DNA of 64,000 nt from Pedobacter sp. PACM 27299 (GTDB lineage: Bacteria > Bacteroidota > Bacteroidia > Sphingobacteriales > Sphingobacteriaceae), in assembly GCF_001412655.1 (NCBI RefSeq), contig NZ_CP012996.1, positions 4,898,001 through 4,962,000 on the forward strand, in the 5' to 3' direction. The position numbers and the translations under genes are program-made. Numbering within the stretch: position 1 is the first letter of the stretch; the number at the start of each line of letters is the position of its first letter. Shown piece after piece: positions 27,339 to 34,761 of the stretch. Under the pieces are notes generated by a model. The model made no database searches. It was not told where the DNA came from and was given only the letters and a program-made list of their open reading frames with translations.

Positions 27339-27974
27339 TTAGTGGTTATGACCATCCGCTTCAACAGGATGCAGCTCAAATTTCAAGTCCAGTTCGTTCG
27401 CTCCGGAAAACTTAAGCGCAAAACCGGGTTCGTTCCAGTCTGCAGCAGTAATTCCAGCCTTTACACCTGAATTCAAATGGCGCAGTACATAACGAAATGT
27501 AAATCCTGCCGATGCCTCATCTACGGTTAGATATCCAGTTACCCCAACATTTATTTTCTTATTGTCTTTGTCGCGATCTGCATAAGCATAAGTTAAAACT
27601 CCTGCTGGAGCTCCCAAAATAAAGGCCTGATGCAGCTCCTGCTGGTCTAAAAAGGCTTGCTGCAATTCCTTGCCGGCAGCATCAAATGACCGTAAACTCA
27701 ATTTATAGGTTTTTCCTTCCTGTAAATGGGCATGCGTCCCTGTCGGAGGCAATCCTTTACCATCAAATGTGATCACCAAAGGCTTTGCAGCAGTTATGGT
27801 ATTGTAATGAAAATGATCTCCATGTGCTTCCCGCTCTACTTCTAAAAAAGTAAGTTCTGATTTTCCGGTCTCCTCTTCCGGTGATTCAGGTTGAGCATCT
27901 TTTTTACAGGCGTTAAAAGTTAACGCAATCAGCGCGACTAAAATGGCTAGGGAATACTGACGTAATTTGTTCAT
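27339..27974 (-). CDS. Histidine-containing lipoprotein, probable metal-regulon member
   Basis: This 211-residue protein has a lipoprotein signal with C23 (lipobox FNAC) and an acidic linker. The mature part contains HGDHFHYN (H51, H54, H56) and ends HPVEADGHNH, both suitable for binding a transition metal. I recognise no named domain. It is divergent from the MerC-family gene, and the shared spacer has two copies of the TTGCAA-N5-TTGCAA palindrome, one overlapping this gene's own candidate promoter. A periplasm-facing or surface zinc-binding role is inference from motifs and context. Confidence 0.75.
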   Translation of the reverse strand: MNKLRQYSLAILVALIALTFNACKKDAQPESPEEETGKSELTFLEVEREAHGDHFHYNTITAAKPLVITFDGKGLPPTGTHAHLQEGKTYKLSLRSFDAAGKELQQAFLDQQELHQAFILGAPAGVLTYAYADRDKDNKKINVGVTGYLTVDEASAGFTFRYVLRHLNSGVKAGITAADWNEPGFALKFSGANELDLKFELHPVEADGHNH

Positions 27975-28039
27975 GGTTGTTTTTGTTAAGTATTAAAATT
28001 TGTAAGCTATTGATGTTCCTGGCCAGGTTTCTCATCTTA

Positions 28040-28061
28040 TTGCAATCATGTTGCAAATATA
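28040..28061 (-). promoter_or_regulatory. Operator A with overlapping leftward promoter
   Basis: The 17-base palindrome TTGCAATCATGTTGCAA spans 28040-28056. Reading leftward, TATATTTG (28061-28054) matches the TAnnTTTG -7 consensus and overlaps it by three bases. A repressor bound here would block the start of the lipoprotein gene at 27974. The leader would be about 70 bases long. Confidence 0.6.
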
Positions 28062-28077
28062 TCTCAATAAATTACAA

Positions 28078-28103
28078 ATGCAACTATATTGCTTTTATAT
28101 TTG
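28078..28103 (+). promoter_or_regulatory. Operator B and promoter of the MerC-family gene
   Basis: ATGCAACTATATTGCTT at 28078-28094 is a second copy of the palindrome. The -7 element TATATTTG follows at 28096-28103, one base later, and the ATG is at 28123. The operator lies just upstream of the -7 box, a classic repression position. Confidence 0.6.
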
Positions 28104-28122
28104 TAACCTTAATATTTATACC

Positions 28123-28524
28123 ATGATCAAAGCCCCTAACAAAAAAACATTATTGAACTCTGCCCGCTTAGACCAGTTTGGCATCACCGCCTCTGTCGCC
28201 TGCGCCATTCATTGTGCCGCCCTCCCTTTTCTCATCACTTTATTGCCGCTCTGGGGTTTGAGTTTCCTTGCCCATCCATGGGTCGAGTTCAGTATGATTG
28301 GCTTATCGCTTTTGATTGGCACCTGGTCTCTGGCACATTCCTATCCTAAGCACAAAAGAATCATTCCTATTCTGGTATTAATTATTGGATTTATGCTGAT
28401 CGGAACCGGACATTACATTTTCCATTTTTTAGAAGCGCTATTGATTCCTTTAGGGGGGTTCAGTATCGCACTCGCACACTTTCTCAATTGGAAATACACG
28501 CGAAACTGTACACATCAATCCTAA
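28123..28524 (+). CDS. MerC-family membrane protein
   Basis: This 133-residue protein has four hydrophobic segments. The first carries the paired cysteines C27 and C31 in CAIHCAALPF, the feature of MerC-type inner-membrane metal transporters, and another Cys is near the C-terminus (NCTHQS). I place the start at 28123 because the -7 element at 28096-28103 lies inside the longer possible frame. MerC proteins are known from mercury uptake; in this context, without other mer genes and beside a Zur-like regulon, zinc handling is more plausible. That is inference. Confidence 0.8.
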   Translation: MIKAPNKKTLLNSARLDQFGITASVACAIHCAALPFLITLLPLWGLSFLAHPWVEFSMIGLSLLIGTWSLAHSYPKHKRIIPILVLIIGFMLIGTGHYIFHFLEALLIPLGGFSIALAHFLNWKYTRNCTHQS

Positions 28525-28561
28525 CCTGCACGCAGTAGCAAAGACTTTACAACCAAAGCAC

Positions 28562-28590
28562 TTGCAATCTTATGGCATTTACTACTTTTG
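28562..28590 (+). promoter_or_regulatory. Operator C and promoter of the ABC transporter-regulator operon
   Basis: TTGCAATCTTATGGCAT at 28562-28578 fits the palindrome with one weak half-site. TACTTTTG at 28583-28590 matches TAnnTTTG, and the first ATG of the operon is at 28604. Spacing from operator to -7 box is nearly the same as at operator B. Confidence 0.6.
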
Positions 28591-28603
28591 TAACTACACA
28601 AAA

Positions 28604-28744
28604 ATGAATAGAAAACTAATATTCGGTGTATTTTTGCTCTTTGTGAGTATGATCAATCCTGGCTGCAATCACCCGCATCCAGATGCAAAACAGCTCTACT
28701 TAAAGTATTTAAAAAGTCGCGTAATAAATACCAAACATTTATGA
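28604..28744 (+). CDS. 46-residue small lipoprotein heading the ABC operon
   Basis: The start MNRKLIFGVFLLFVSMINPGC gives a signal peptide with a possible lipidated C21; the mature part is only 26 residues, begins CNHPHPDAKQ and is Lys-rich at the end. The stop overlaps the ATG of the ATPase gene in the ATGA arrangement, so translation is coupled. The candidate promoter lies 14 bases upstream of this ATG, which excludes a longer start. It may be a metal-binding accessory lipoprotein of the transporter; no family is recognised. Confidence 0.6.
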   Translation: MNRKLIFGVFLLFVSMINPGCNHPHPDAKQLYLKYLKSRVINTKHL

Positions 28745-29370
28745 TCTCTTTAAAATCTGTAGCTCATCAATATACCCCTCAGCAAGACATTCGTTTTGAG
28801 GATTGGCAAATTGACGCCGGATCCCAATGGCTGCTTCTTGGAGCATCAGGAAGTGGCAAATCAACCTTACTTCACATCCTGACAGGAATTTTAAAACCTG
28901 CACAAGGTAATGTAACCATCAAAGGAACCTCCATCTATGACCTATCCGCCAAAGCACTGGATCAATTTAGAGGCCGGAACATCGGGATCATTTTTCAACG
29001 TCCACACTTGATTAAAAGCCTGAGTATATCCGAAAACTTAGTGATAGCGCAAAGTTTTGCAAATTTACCTACAGATCTGAAAAGAGTAAATGAGGTATTG
29101 GATGCTTTAGGCATTGCCGGTAAGAAGAATGCTTATCCAGATCAATTGAGTCAGGGACAACTGCAGCGAGTATCTATTGCGAGGGCAGTCATCAATAAAC
29201 CCGCCTTACTGATTGCAGATGAGCCCACTTCCAGTCTTGACGATAAAAACGCCCAGATTGTATTGGAACTATTGATGCAGCAATCAGGTGCAAATCAGGC
29301 CACACTAATTGTGGCTACGCACGACAAAAGAGTAAAAGACGCGTTTAAACATACTTACGAACTATCATGA
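28741..29370 (+). CDS. ABC transporter ATPase (LolD/MacB-like branch)
   Basis: This 209-residue ATPase has Walker A GASGSGKS (34-41), the Q-loop in FQRPHLIK, signature LSQGQLQRVSIARA from about residue 137, and Walker B LLIADEPTSSLD near 157-168. It pairs with the downstream FtsX-like permease, overlapping it by 4 bases. Transporters of this type often perform mechanical work rather than simple solute import. The related Vibrio ZrgABCDE zinc system combines an ATPase and permease of this kind with a DUF3299 protein, and all three components are present here. Confidence 0.88.
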   Translation: MISLKSVAHQYTPQQDIRFEDWQIDAGSQWLLLGASGSGKSTLLHILTGILKPAQGNVTIKGTSIYDLSAKALDQFRGRNIGIIFQRPHLIKSLSISENLVIAQSFANLPTDLKRVNEVLDALGIAGKKNAYPDQLSQGQLQRVSIARAVINKPALLIADEPTSSLDDKNAQIVLELLMQQSGANQATLIVATHDKRVKDAFKHTYELS

Positions 29371-30641
29371 GCCCTATAAAGATCAGCTGGAAGAGCTTAT
29401 GGTCTAAGCCGCTTTCTTCCGCATTAAACATGATGCTCATTGCCTTTGGCACTGGAATATTGACCATATTATTATTAGCATCCCATCAGATTTCACAAAA
29501 GCTGGACAACAACTCGAAAGATATTGACCTGGTAGTGGGGGCGAAAGGCAGTCCGCTGCAATTGATCCTGAGCAGCATTTATTACATTGATTTCCCTACC
29601 GGAAACATCCCGCTTAAAGCAGCAAAGGAATTGTCGCGCAGTCCTTTTGTGAAAAGAGCGGTACCACTTGCTTTGGGCGACAATTACAATGGAACCCGAA
29701 TTGTGGGAACAGACAGTAATTTCGTAGCCTTATACCAATTGAAATTGAAAGATGGAAAGTTCTGGAACAATGATTTTGAAGCCACTGTAGGCGCTGGAGT
29801 CGCAAAAGAGCAGCAGCTAAAAGTTGGCGATACATTTTTCGGCGCGCATGGATTAAGCAGTACGAGTGATGTCCATAAAAGTCACCCGTATACGGTATCA
29901 GGAATTATGGAGTCTCAGGGAAATGTAACAGACAACCTCATTTTAACCAATATTGCCAGTGTATGGAAGATGCACGATGATCACGAAGATGACCATCAAA
30001 AAAAGGCAGCAGACAACCATGATGATCATCAGCATGATGTAACAAGCAAACAGGAAGACCACCAGCATGCTACTGCAAAGCAGGTAGATAATGATGAAGA
30101 TAAAGAATTGACTTCTTTACTGATCCAATACCGTTCCCCTATGTCTGTAGCGATTTTCCCTAGAATGGTAAATGAAACTACAAATATGCAGGCGGCCTCT
30201 CCTGCACAGGAAAGTACCAGACTATTCTCTTTAATTGGGGTTGGTGTAGAAACACTGCAGTGGTTCGCCGTTTTAATCATGCTCATCGCAGCAATCAGCG
30301 TATTCGTAAACCTTTACAATTCGTTAAAAGAACGTCAATACGACCTGGCGATCATGCGTACACTAGGTGCCTCCAGAGGAAAGCTCTTCCTGATTGTCAT
30401 CATAGAAGGAGTCATTCTTACCTTTGTGGGGACGATTATTGGGGTAGCACTAGGCCACTTTGCTTTACAATTTATTGGTAATTATCAGGAAAGTAATCAG
30501 GCCCGCCTTACAGGAATCATCTTCCTGAACGAGGAAATATATTTATTTGTTGCTGGCTTAGCGATTGGTATATTTGCGGCTATCATCCCTGCAATACAGG
30601 CTTACAAGTCCAATATTTCTAAAATATTGTCTAAAAATTAA
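29367..30641 (+). CDS. FtsX-like ABC permease with His/Asp-rich extracytoplasmic loop
   Basis: This 424-residue permease has one N-terminal membrane segment (about 18-40), a large extracytoplasmic domain, and three C-terminal segments of an FtsX domain (about 287-415). The extracytoplasmic part contains an insert, residues 201-245, starting MHDDHEDDH and holding eight His and many Asp/Glu. This fits a flexible metal-binding loop. It overlaps the ATPase gene by 4 bases. Together with the DUF3299-like protein and Zur-like regulator downstream it suggests a zinc-acquisition transporter; direction and substrate are inferred. Confidence 0.87.
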   Translation: MSPIKISWKSLWSKPLSSALNMMLIAFGTGILTILLLASHQISQKLDNNSKDIDLVVGAKGSPLQLILSSIYYIDFPTGNIPLKAAKELSRSPFVKRAVPLALGDNYNGTRIVGTDSNFVALYQLKLKDGKFWNNDFEATVGAGVAKEQQLKVGDTFFGAHGLSSTSDVHKSHPYTVSGIMESQGNVTDNLILTNIASVWKMHDDHEDDHQKKAADNHDDHQHDVTSKQEDHQHATAKQVDNDEDKELTSLLIQYRSPMSVAIFPRMVNETTNMQAASPAQESTRLFSLIGVGVETLQWFAVLIMLIAAISVFVNLYNSLKERQYDLAIMRTLGASRGKLFLIVIIEGVILTFVGTIIGVALGHFALQFIGNYQESNQARLTGIIFLNEEIYLFVAGLAIGIFAAIIPAIQAYKSNISKILSKN

Positions 30642-30657
30642 CACTAATACAAAAGAA

Positions 30658-31095
30658 ATGAAACGATTCCTGCTCGCTATTTTACTCTTTACCGGATTTG
30701 CGGTAAAAGCCCAGCACAATCCTGATGATCAGATCCTGTCCGACAACTGGGATGTGGTAGGTGGTGTAGACTTTAAAATTGTTAAAGACTCAGAAATGTA
30801 TGCGGTTTATTCGCCTGAAATTAAAAAACATGCCAATAAAACTTTTGAATTGGAAGGATATATCGTTCCAATTAAAGATGGTATGAAACAAACGAAGTTC
30901 ATGCTTTCTACCTTGCCAATTAATCAATGTTTTTATTGCGGAAAAAATGGCGTTCCAATCATGGTGCTGGTAGAAATGACAGAACCAATTAAATTCACCT
31001 ACAAAACAATTGTCGTAAAAGGCACGTTGAAATTAAATACAGGAAATGCAATGGACAACCCACCAATTTCCCTGATCAACGCAAAAACGATATAA
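30658..31095 (+). CDS. DUF3299-like exported protein
   Basis: This 145-residue protein has a signal peptide ending AVKAQ (residue 19). The core ELEGYIVPIKDGMKQTKFML followed by INQCFYCGKNGVP (C91 and C94 in a C-x2-C) is the pattern of the DUF3299 family. In Vibrio cholerae, to my knowledge, a DUF3299 protein belongs to the Zur-regulated ZrgABCDE zinc-uptake system. Here it follows the ABC permease by 16 bases and precedes the Fur-family gene by 2. I place the start at 30658, where the signal peptide begins. A metal-relay role through the CxxC pair is a guess. Confidence 0.8.
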   Translation: MKRFLLAILLFTGFAVKAQHNPDDQILSDNWDVVGGVDFKIVKDSEMYAVYSPEIKKHANKTFELEGYIVPIKDGMKQTKFMLSTLPINQCFYCGKNGVPIMVLVEMTEPIKFTYKTIVVKGTLKLNTGNAMDNPPISLINAKTI

Positions 31096-31097
31096 GT

Positions 31098-31532
31098 ATG
31101 AAACTAGATCCTGTAAATATTTTAAAAGAACACGACCTTAAACATACCAAACAAAGGGTACGTGTGCTGGAAGAAATTGCGCTGGATACGGTCGCAATCT
31201 CCCAGCCTGAGCTGGAAAAAAAACTAGGTAAAGAGATCGATCGCGTTACGCTGTATAGAATCCTCAATACCTACGAAGAAAAAGGAATCGTACACCGGAT
31301 TATGGACATGAATGGCACTGCAAACTATGCATTATGCTCAGCTGCCTGCTCTGAAGACCACCATCATGATGAACATGTACATTTCAACTGTACCACTTGC
31401 GGTAAGATCTATTGCCTGGAAGTAACGGTGCCTAAAATTAAAATGCCAAATGGCTTTACTGCTAAAACAGTGAACACGACTGCTTATGGCACCTGCGAAA
31501 AATGTCACGCACTCATCCCCTTGTCCGCATAA
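31098..31532 (+). CDS. zur: Fur-family metalloregulator, probably Zur
   Basis: This 144-residue repressor has an N-terminal winged helix with recognition helix in DRVTLYRILNTYEEKGIV (48-65). Its C-terminal half carries HHHDEHVHF (88-96) and two structural-zinc pairs, C98/C101 and C133/C136. These are the conserved metal sites of Fur, Zur and PerR proteins. The choice of Zur rests on the zinc-type transporter operon it terminates. It is the last gene of the operon under operator C, so autoregulation is likely. Fur or another metal specificity remains possible. Confidence 0.8.
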   Translation: MKLDPVNILKEHDLKHTKQRVRVLEEIALDTVAISQPELEKKLGKEIDRVTLYRILNTYEEKGIVHRIMDMNGTANYALCSAACSEDHHHDEHVHFNCTTCGKIYCLEVTVPKIKMPNGFTAKTVNTTAYGTCEKCHALIPLSA

Positions 31533-31552
31533 AACAAGAGGCTTATCCAGCA

Positions 31553-31593
31553 TAAAAAAACCGGAAACTTCTATTCTAAGCTTCCGGTTTTTT
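31553..31593. terminator. Bidirectional terminator between the Fur-family gene and the dipeptidase gene
   Basis: AAAACCGGAA pairs with TTCCGGTTTT, with a possible CTT/AAG extension inside, and A and T runs outside. It separates two convergent operons. Confidence 0.9.
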
Positions 31594-31633
31594 ATTTTTA
31601 TCTGTATTTGAATAGAAGTACAGCTTCAAGAAG

Positions 31634-32704
31634 CTAGGCCCAGGCTTTGTACAAAAAATTCAGCCAGTTCTTGTGAAAAATCAGTTCCAGGTCTGCTACA
31701 GTGTAGCCTTTATCCGCAAACATGGCGACCATCTTTTGCAAGTCGGAAATCGTATCCAGGTCAAAAGGCGATTGCTCTGTCCCAAAAGCACCATCCAAAT
31801 CTGATCCGATACCAATATGTCTGGCATTACCTGCCAACTGGCAGATATGATCTGCATGCTCCACTACTTTTTCTAATCCACAGTTCATTCCCTTTGGTGT
31901 AGATACCCCTCTTTGCCAGTCAGGAACAATCATCCAGGCATCTAAAGCGCCGCCGATAACAGCTCCTCTATTGATCAATGCCAGAACCTGCTCATCGCTA
32001 TATTGTCTGTTGTGGTTTACAAATGTCCGGCAATTGTTATGACTTGCCCAAACTGGGCCAGAGAAATAATCCAGTGCTTGCCAGAACGCATCATCACATA
32101 GATGTGTCGCATCCAGAATGAAGTTTAACCGCTCCATTTCCTTTAATAAATCCAAGCCCATTTGCCCCATCTTTCCGGTAGCATCGGTTCCATTTGCATA
32201 TCTGCCAGGGCCATAGTGCGCAGGACCGATAGCTCTTAATCCATATTGATGGGCACGCTCCAGATAAGAGATGTCGACAATAGAATCTGCCCCCTCTAAG
32301 CTTAAAATATAACCGATCGCTTTCTGATCATTTGAAGTCCCATCGTTCCAGAGCTCATAATGGCTTTTCAATTGCTGCACATTCGTGATCTGAAACAGTT
32401 CACCCGCTTCTTCCATCGCTTTATACCAGGCCAGTTGTCCTTGAGTTTGCGCCCAGGCCTGTTCTGGCGAATTCCAGCCAGGAATTAAACTATCAGGTTT
32501 CACATATCTGGCAATCTGTGTCGCCACAACAATCCCAATATTTCCTTTCCTAAGTTCCGGAAATGAGACGGTAGACTTTTCACGGTCGGGTTTATCCTTC
32601 ATCCCTTTTTCCAAAGTTCTGATCGTAGGGACTGGCAACCTCAAATCCCTGTTCCATTCCATGGCATTCATGCTAAGGTCCAGGTGGGCATCGATTATAA
32701 ACAT
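31634..32704 (-). CDS. M19 (renal dipeptidase-type) dipeptidase
   Basis: This 356-residue protein lacks a signal peptide. The binuclear zinc site of membrane-dipeptidase family M19 is recognisable: H7 and D9 in DAHLDLS, the bridging Glu in SLEGADS (near 135), His in DATHLCDDA and ASHNNCRTF, and the terminal Asp in GSDLDGAFG. It cleaves dipeptides, in some members D-amino acid dipeptides or beta-lactam-like bonds. It is the last gene of the SusC-SusD-RidA operon, 12 bases after RidA, so it may process what the outer-membrane pair imports. Confidence 0.88.
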   Translation of the reverse strand: MFIIDAHLDLSMNAMEWNRDLRLPVPTIRTLEKGMKDKPDREKSTVSFPELRKGNIGIVVATQIARYVKPDSLIPGWNSPEQAWAQTQGQLAWYKAMEEAGELFQITNVQQLKSHYELWNDGTSNDQKAIGYILSLEGADSIVDISYLERAHQYGLRAIGPAHYGPGRYANGTDATGKMGQMGLDLLKEMERLNFILDATHLCDDAFWQALDYFSGPVWASHNNCRTFVNHNRQYSDEQVLALINRGAVIGGALDAWMIVPDWQRGVSTPKGMNCGLEKVVEHADHICQLAGNARHIGIGSDLDGAFGTEQSPFDLDTISDLQKMVAMFADKGYTVADLELIFHKNWLNFLYKAWA

Positions 32705-32716
32705 AGGTTCTAATGG

Positions 32717-33184
32717 TTAAAATAATTCAAAAACTGCTTCTACTTCTACCGGGATATTATCCGGCAAAGAGCCCATTCCTACTGCACTTCTTACGCCAAT
32801 TCCGTTCTCCTGGCCCCAAACAGCCGCAAATAATTCACTGCAGCCATTGATGATGTAAGGATGTTTTTCAAAATCTGCAGAACAATTGACCATTCCCAAA
32901 ACTTTGATTACTCTTTTTACTACATCAAGACTGCCAAAATTGGTTACAATGGTAGACAACATGGTCAAACCAACCTGGCGAGCAGCAAGCTTCCCTGCTT
33001 CAGGATCCATATCCTCACCAATCCTTCCTATAATCAGCGACTGATCTGGCTGTACTGGCCCGTGACCGGATAAATATAAATATTTACCATCTACCAAAAA
33101 CGGTTTATAAATTCCCAACGGTTTTGGAGCGGGTGGTAATACGAGTTCTAATTTTAAAAATGCTTCTTGGGCTGATAAATTCAT
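32717..33184 (-). CDS. RidA/YjgF-family protein
   Basis: This 155-residue protein has the RidA fold, with the catalytic Arg conserved as R132 in GVRSAVGMGSLPDNIPVEVEA. RidA proteins hydrolyse reactive enamine/imine intermediates from PLP enzymes; the N-terminal half here is longer and divergent from canonical RidA, so it belongs to one of the less studied subgroups. It lies between SusD (33 bases) and the M19 dipeptidase gene (12 bases). The combination suggests handling of amino-acid-derived material taken up by the SusCD pair. Confidence 0.82.
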   Translation of the reverse strand: MNLSAQEAFLKLELVLPPAPKPLGIYKPFLVDGKYLYLSGHGPVQPDQSLIIGRIGEDMDPEAGKLAARQVGLTMLSTIVTNFGSLDVVKRVIKVLGMVNCSADFEKHPYIINGCSELFAAVWGQENGIGVRSAVGMGSLPDNIPVEVEAVFELF

Positions 33185-33217
33185 GGTAATTATGATATAA
33201 TTTTTGTTAAAATTTGC

Positions 33218-34750
33218 TTATTTATCCCACCACACTCGGGTGGTCAAAGTGTTTGCTCCCTGTCGGGCAATCGCCTCCTGTACATTTTTTGTATTACTTG
33301 CACCTTCAGCATTTGGGTAGATCAACCTTCTTGGAATCGTTCCAGCAGTTACATTTCCAGGATAATTTACAGGAACCAACACCGGATAACCTGTTCTTCT
33401 CCAATTGGCAAATACTTCATATTCATCCAGGTATAAAGCCACCCAGATCTGGGTATTGATCTGCTCCAGCTGTTTCTCAAATGCCCCCCCTGTTTGATAG
33501 GAATGCGTCAGCCAATATTGGTTTTTCTTATCTGCAGCGATACTATAGTTCGAACCATAAATGCTGGCCTGATCAAATGATCCATTTACACCTTTTTCGT
33601 AAAACTCAGCAGCAGTACCCAATGTATTCCAGCCACGAAGCGCTGCTTCTGCCAGGTATAAATTAGTCTCGGCATTCCCTAATACCATCAATGGTGCATC
33701 TAATCTAAACACTGTACTTTGGTTAGGTTCCGAATACGTTCCCAGCTCATTTGCAGAGGGAGCTACACCTACCCCATTCGGAAAACCTTTTTGAATAGCA
33801 GGATTCAAATCTTGCGCTGTCCCGACCCATACACCAGCATAAACGCTCAATCTAGGATCATTGTTGCTTTTAAGGTAGTTGATAAATGTGGCGCTTAACT
33901 TCCCACCTTCAATATTATTCTTTCCAAATGAATTCGGAGAAAAGTCTCTGCTTCTGGATTCTCTTGCTACAGGATTACGGTTCAAATCTTGTGGACCATC
34001 AGTATATTTCATTGTAGCATTGTCTTCTTTATTTAAAATTACGCCACCGGAGATGGCCTTTTTTACCCAAATTTCTGAAAGTGCTGCATCCTTTTTGCTG
34101 ACTCTTAATCCAAGTCTAAGCATCATGGAATAAGCAAACTTTTTCCATTTCAATACATCACCATTATAAATAAAATCGTTGCCACCATAAGAGGGCTTTG
34201 CAGCATCCAGTCCTTTAGCGGATTCGTCAAGTTCTTTCAATAAGTCCTTGTAAATTGATTCCTGAGTATCATATTTTGGGTTGAAATTTAAGTCAGTCAG
34301 CCCTTTTCCAGCTTCGCTATAAGGAACATCACCATATAAATCAGTGATTCTATGGTAAATATAGACCCTCCAGATACGTGCGATATTCAATTTATTAACA
34401 TCGGCAGGGTTCGCTTTTACTGCTCTGATCACTTCCTCAATTTCATTGACTGCAACGGGATAACCATCTGTAAAATAGGGCGCCTGGTAAAAATCATTGG
34501 CAAAATACTTATCTCCAACTCCGGAAACCTCTTTATAAGTGGCATAATGCTGGATAAAACCACCTAAATTTAATACGGCGGTCAGGTAATAACTGTTACT
34601 CATCGCACTCAACTGGGACTTTGAAAACAAAAAAGCAGGTGTTGGTGTGGATAAAGAATTTGGGTTATCATTCAAAGTACCAAAATCTTTCTTGCATCCT
34701 GCGATCGTTAAGATCAACAGGGTAGCTATATAGTATATATATTTTTTCAT
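33218..34750 (-). CDS. SusD/RagB-type (SusD-like 2) outer-membrane lipoprotein
   Basis: This 510-residue lipoprotein has lipobox TIAGC with C19. KKDFGTLNDNPNS after the Cys is the typical start of the SusD-like 2 branch, followed by TPR-like helices and a C-terminal WRRTGYPVL. It forms the lid over its SusC partner, whose gene ends 11 bases upstream. This branch of SusD often pairs with transporters for peptides or other non-glycan ligands. The downstream RidA and dipeptidase genes, and the absence of glycosidases, agree with a non-glycan ligand. Confidence 0.92.
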   Translation of the reverse strand: MKKYIYYIATLLILTIAGCKKDFGTLNDNPNSLSTPTPAFLFSKSQLSAMSNSYYLTAVLNLGGFIQHYATYKEVSGVGDKYFANDFYQAPYFTDGYPVAVNEIEEVIRAVKANPADVNKLNIARIWRVYIYHRITDLYGDVPYSEAGKGLTDLNFNPKYDTQESIYKDLLKELDESAKGLDAAKPSYGGNDFIYNGDVLKWKKFAYSMMLRLGLRVSKKDAALSEIWVKKAISGGVILNKEDNATMKYTDGPQDLNRNPVARESRSRDFSPNSFGKNNIEGGKLSATFINYLKSNNDPRLSVYAGVWVGTAQDLNPAIQKGFPNGVGVAPSANELGTYSEPNQSTVFRLDAPLMVLGNAETNLYLAEAALRGWNTLGTAAEFYEKGVNGSFDQASIYGSNYSIAADKKNQYWLTHSYQTGGAFEKQLEQINTQIWVALYLDEYEVFANWRRTGYPVLVPVNYPGNVTAGTIPRRLIYPNAEGASNTKNVQEAIARQGANTLTTRVWWDK

Positions 34751-34761
34751 TGCGCTGATGT

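Noticed and set aside
28123..28524. Mercury resistance operon
   Set aside because: Only the MerC-family gene is present; there is no merR, merT, merP or merA, and the promoter carries the shared metalloregulator-type site.
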